In this document: piece after piece, positions 4,787 through 6,081 of the stretch
How positions within the stretch are numbered: position 1 is the first letter of the stretch
Layout of the letters: every line of letters begins with the position of its first letter
Assembly (NCBI GenBank): GCA_938042065.1
Contig: CALISG010000019.1
Location: forward strand, 1 to 6,081
Length of the DNA: 6,081 bases
DNA from: an uncultured Candidatus Saccharibacteria bacterium
Lineage (GTDB): Bacteria > Patescibacteriota > Saccharimonadia > Saccharimonadales > Saccharimonadaceae
Direction of reading: 5' to 3'
Program-made: the position numbers and the translations under genes
The notes under the pieces: generated by a model
What the model was told of the DNA's origin: nothing
Databases searched by the model: none
What the model saw: the letters and a program-made list of their open reading frames with translations, nothing else

Positions 4787-6081
4787 TCATAGTTGCGGCA
4801 TATCGCCACCCTGGTAGCAAAAAGCCTCATAGACGCGAGTTCCTAGCGCTTGCCCGATAGCATCGCAAATTTCCGTTTGGCTAGCTCGCCTAACTGCCCG
4901 CATACTGCCAAAGCGCCGCAGTAATTTGCGCCGCGTTGCCGGACCGACACCAGGAATGTCGTCAAGCTCGCTTTTTGTGGCGCCTTTGCGCTTGAGTGTT
5001 GTATGATAACTAACAGCAAAACGGTGCGCTTCGTCGCGAATACGTTGAAATAGCTTTACGACATCATTATACTCGTTCATAGTATCGCTGCCGCGCAGAT
5101 TTCGCGAGTGCGAACCAGCATTTTGCTGCCCAGCATGTAAATTAATTAAGTAAAAATCACCAGAATCCAGCACACTAATGCCGGGACGCGATTCTTTTAT
5201 CAACTGTCCAAGCAGCGCGTCATCGTCATTAATATGCGAACGATTCTTAGCGACAACGATTTCTTCTTCGCGCTTCGCTATGCCAATTACTGGCACCGTA
5301 ACGTCTAGCCTGTCTAATTCGTCGAGTACTGCACTAAGCTGCCCTTTACCACCATCAACCAACAACAAATCTGGCATCCCCCAATCTTTACGATTTTTCT
5401 CGCTAAAGCGCCGCCTGATAGTCTCGCGCATATTAGCAGTGTCGTCGTTACGCTGCACGTGCATCTTGAACTTACGATAATGTGTCCGGTCGCTAGCGCC
5501 ATTGGTGAAGACTACCATGCTGGCTACAACGTTAGTACCACTCATATGTGAGATATCATAGCCCTCAATCCTCGCTGGCGGCGCTGGCAAACTCAATAGC
5601 TCGGCTAACTGCGATAGTGCCCGATCTTTCGAAATATTAATGAACTCGCGATCGCCGAACATAATTCGCCGCTGCAGCTCGCGCAAATATGTTAATTTAT
5701 TGCGAAGTTGCGCCGCTGTCTCGAATTCTTGGTTGCGCGCCGCTCGTTTCATGTCGCGTTCAATTTCTTGCGCGATTTTGACGCGCCCGCCCTCGATATA
5801 TTTGATCAGCTTACGCAAAGATTTCTTGTACTCGTGGCTGGTCATATCAAGGCTGGGCGCCAAACCGATTTGCTCTTCTAAATTAGCGTGTTCGCGTCTG
5901 GGCGGCTTGATATAATAAGGAAAAATTTTGCGCAAATAACGCAGCGCCTTCTTGACCGGCAAACCACTATAAAAAGGGCCAATGTAGGTCGCACCGTCAT
6001 CAGCAGGGCTGCGCGTAAAAGTCACCGTCGGCCATTCGCTTTTCATATCAATTCGCACGAAAGTTTGTGATTTATCATCGC
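4787..6081 (-). CDS. uvrC: Excinuclease ABC subunit C (UvrC), C-terminal 430 residues (5' end outside window)
   Basis: UvrC makes both incisions in UvrABC nucleotide excision repair, in the cytoplasm on UvrB-bound damaged DNA. The frame is open to the window edge, starting within the end of the GIY-YIG nuclease domain (DDKS at the edge; TYIGPFYSG nearby). Counting from the Val codon at 6056-6058: a UVR-like UvrB-binding helix pair lies about 96-130; the RNase H-like endonuclease has D168 (YDISH), D235 (LLLVDGGKGQ, codon 5354-5356) and H345 (IRDEAHRF, codon 5024-5026) as the catalytic triad; a C-terminal helix-hairpin-helix DNA-binding part has DDIPGVGPATRRKLL (366-380) and ALGTRVYEAF. Two departures from typical UvrC: the cysteine cluster after the GIY-YIG domain is absent, and the D235-H345 interval is about 38 residues longer than in E. 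coli. The stop TGA lies 32 bp before the chosen start of the holin-like gene. Confidence 0.97.
   Translation of the reverse strand, partial: DDKSQTFVRIDMKSEWPTVTFTRSPADDGATYIGPFYSGLPVKKALRYLRKIFPYYIKPPRREHANLEEQIGLAPSLDMTSHEYKKSLRKLIKYIEGGRVKIAQEIERDMKRAARNQEFETAAQLRNKLTYLRELQRRIMFGDREFINISKDRALSQLAELLSLPAPPARIEGYDISHMSGTNVVASMVVFTNGASDRTHYRKFKMHVQRNDDTANMRETIRRRFSEKNRKDWGMPDLLLVDGGKGQLSAVLDELDRLDVTVPVIGIAKREEEIVVAKNRSHINDDDALLGQLIKESRPGISVLDSGDFYLINLHAGQQNAGSHSRNLRGSDTMNEYNDVVKLFQRIRDEAHRFAVSYHTTLKRKGATKSELDDIPGVGPATRRKLLRRFGSMRAVRRASQTEICDAIGQALGTRVYEAFCYQGGDMPQL

Noticed and set aside
4763..4791. Possible promoter for the holin-like gene (TATACT at 4763-4768).
   Set aside because: The -35 position (TATGAA) matches only two of six bases, there is no extended -10, and the gene fits an operon with uvrC. 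A leaderless transcript from here is possible but weakly supported.

Overview
All recognisable genes in this 6.1 kb window lie on the minus strand, so transcription runs from the high coordinates toward position 1. In transcription order they are: the 3' part of uvrC, a four-helix holin-like membrane protein, secG, a membrane-anchored oligopeptide-type solute-binding protein, tRNA-Leu(GAG), tRNA-Cys(GCA), tRNA-Leu(TAA), an unrecognised six-helix membrane protein, and the 5' part of ligA. Both edge genes are cut by the window. Coding density is very high. The largest space between annotated genes is the 89 bp between tRNA-Leu(GAG) and tRNA-Cys, and it is filled by a terminator-like hairpin and a promoter. 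No stretch of 300 bp lacks a gene, and I see no plus-strand gene, mobile element, CRISPR array or long repeat.

The organism is a bacterium with medium G+C, tight gene packing and CCA encoded in all three tRNAs. TAA, TAG and TGA all serve as stops, which argues against UGA-recoding lineages such as Gracilibacteria. The divergent UvrC without the usual cysteine cluster, the solute-binding protein with a signal anchor instead of a lipobox, and the uvrC / holin-like / secG / peptide-binding / tRNA / ligA neighbourhood suggest Candidate Phyla Radiation bacteria, most likely Saccharibacteria (TM7). This placement is inferred from protein character and gene order, not from a search.

Region by region: 4359-6081 is a DNA-repair and membrane block, with uvrC followed by the holin-like gene, whose stop codon directly abuts the secG start. 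secG and the solute-binding protein gene are 21 bp apart, so these four genes probably form one operon. A strong sigma-70-like promoter then sits across the end of the solute-binding protein gene and drives tRNA-Leu(GAG), which ends at a U-tailed hairpin. A second strong promoter drives tRNA-Cys and tRNA-Leu(TAA). With no terminator after the second tRNA, transcription seems to continue into the 355-residue membrane protein and then ligA, which overlaps it by 20 bp.

The window is mainly housekeeping: nucleotide excision repair, DNA ligation, Sec export, peptide binding and tRNA supply. I do not see a new multi-gene system. The points worth a second look are an mRNA that appears to start only 10 nt after a tRNA CCA end, a UvrC that lacks the N-terminal Fe-S cysteines and has about 38 extra residues between two catalytic residues, unusual basic cytoplasmic tails on two membrane proteins, and a high count of the palindrome GCTAGC.
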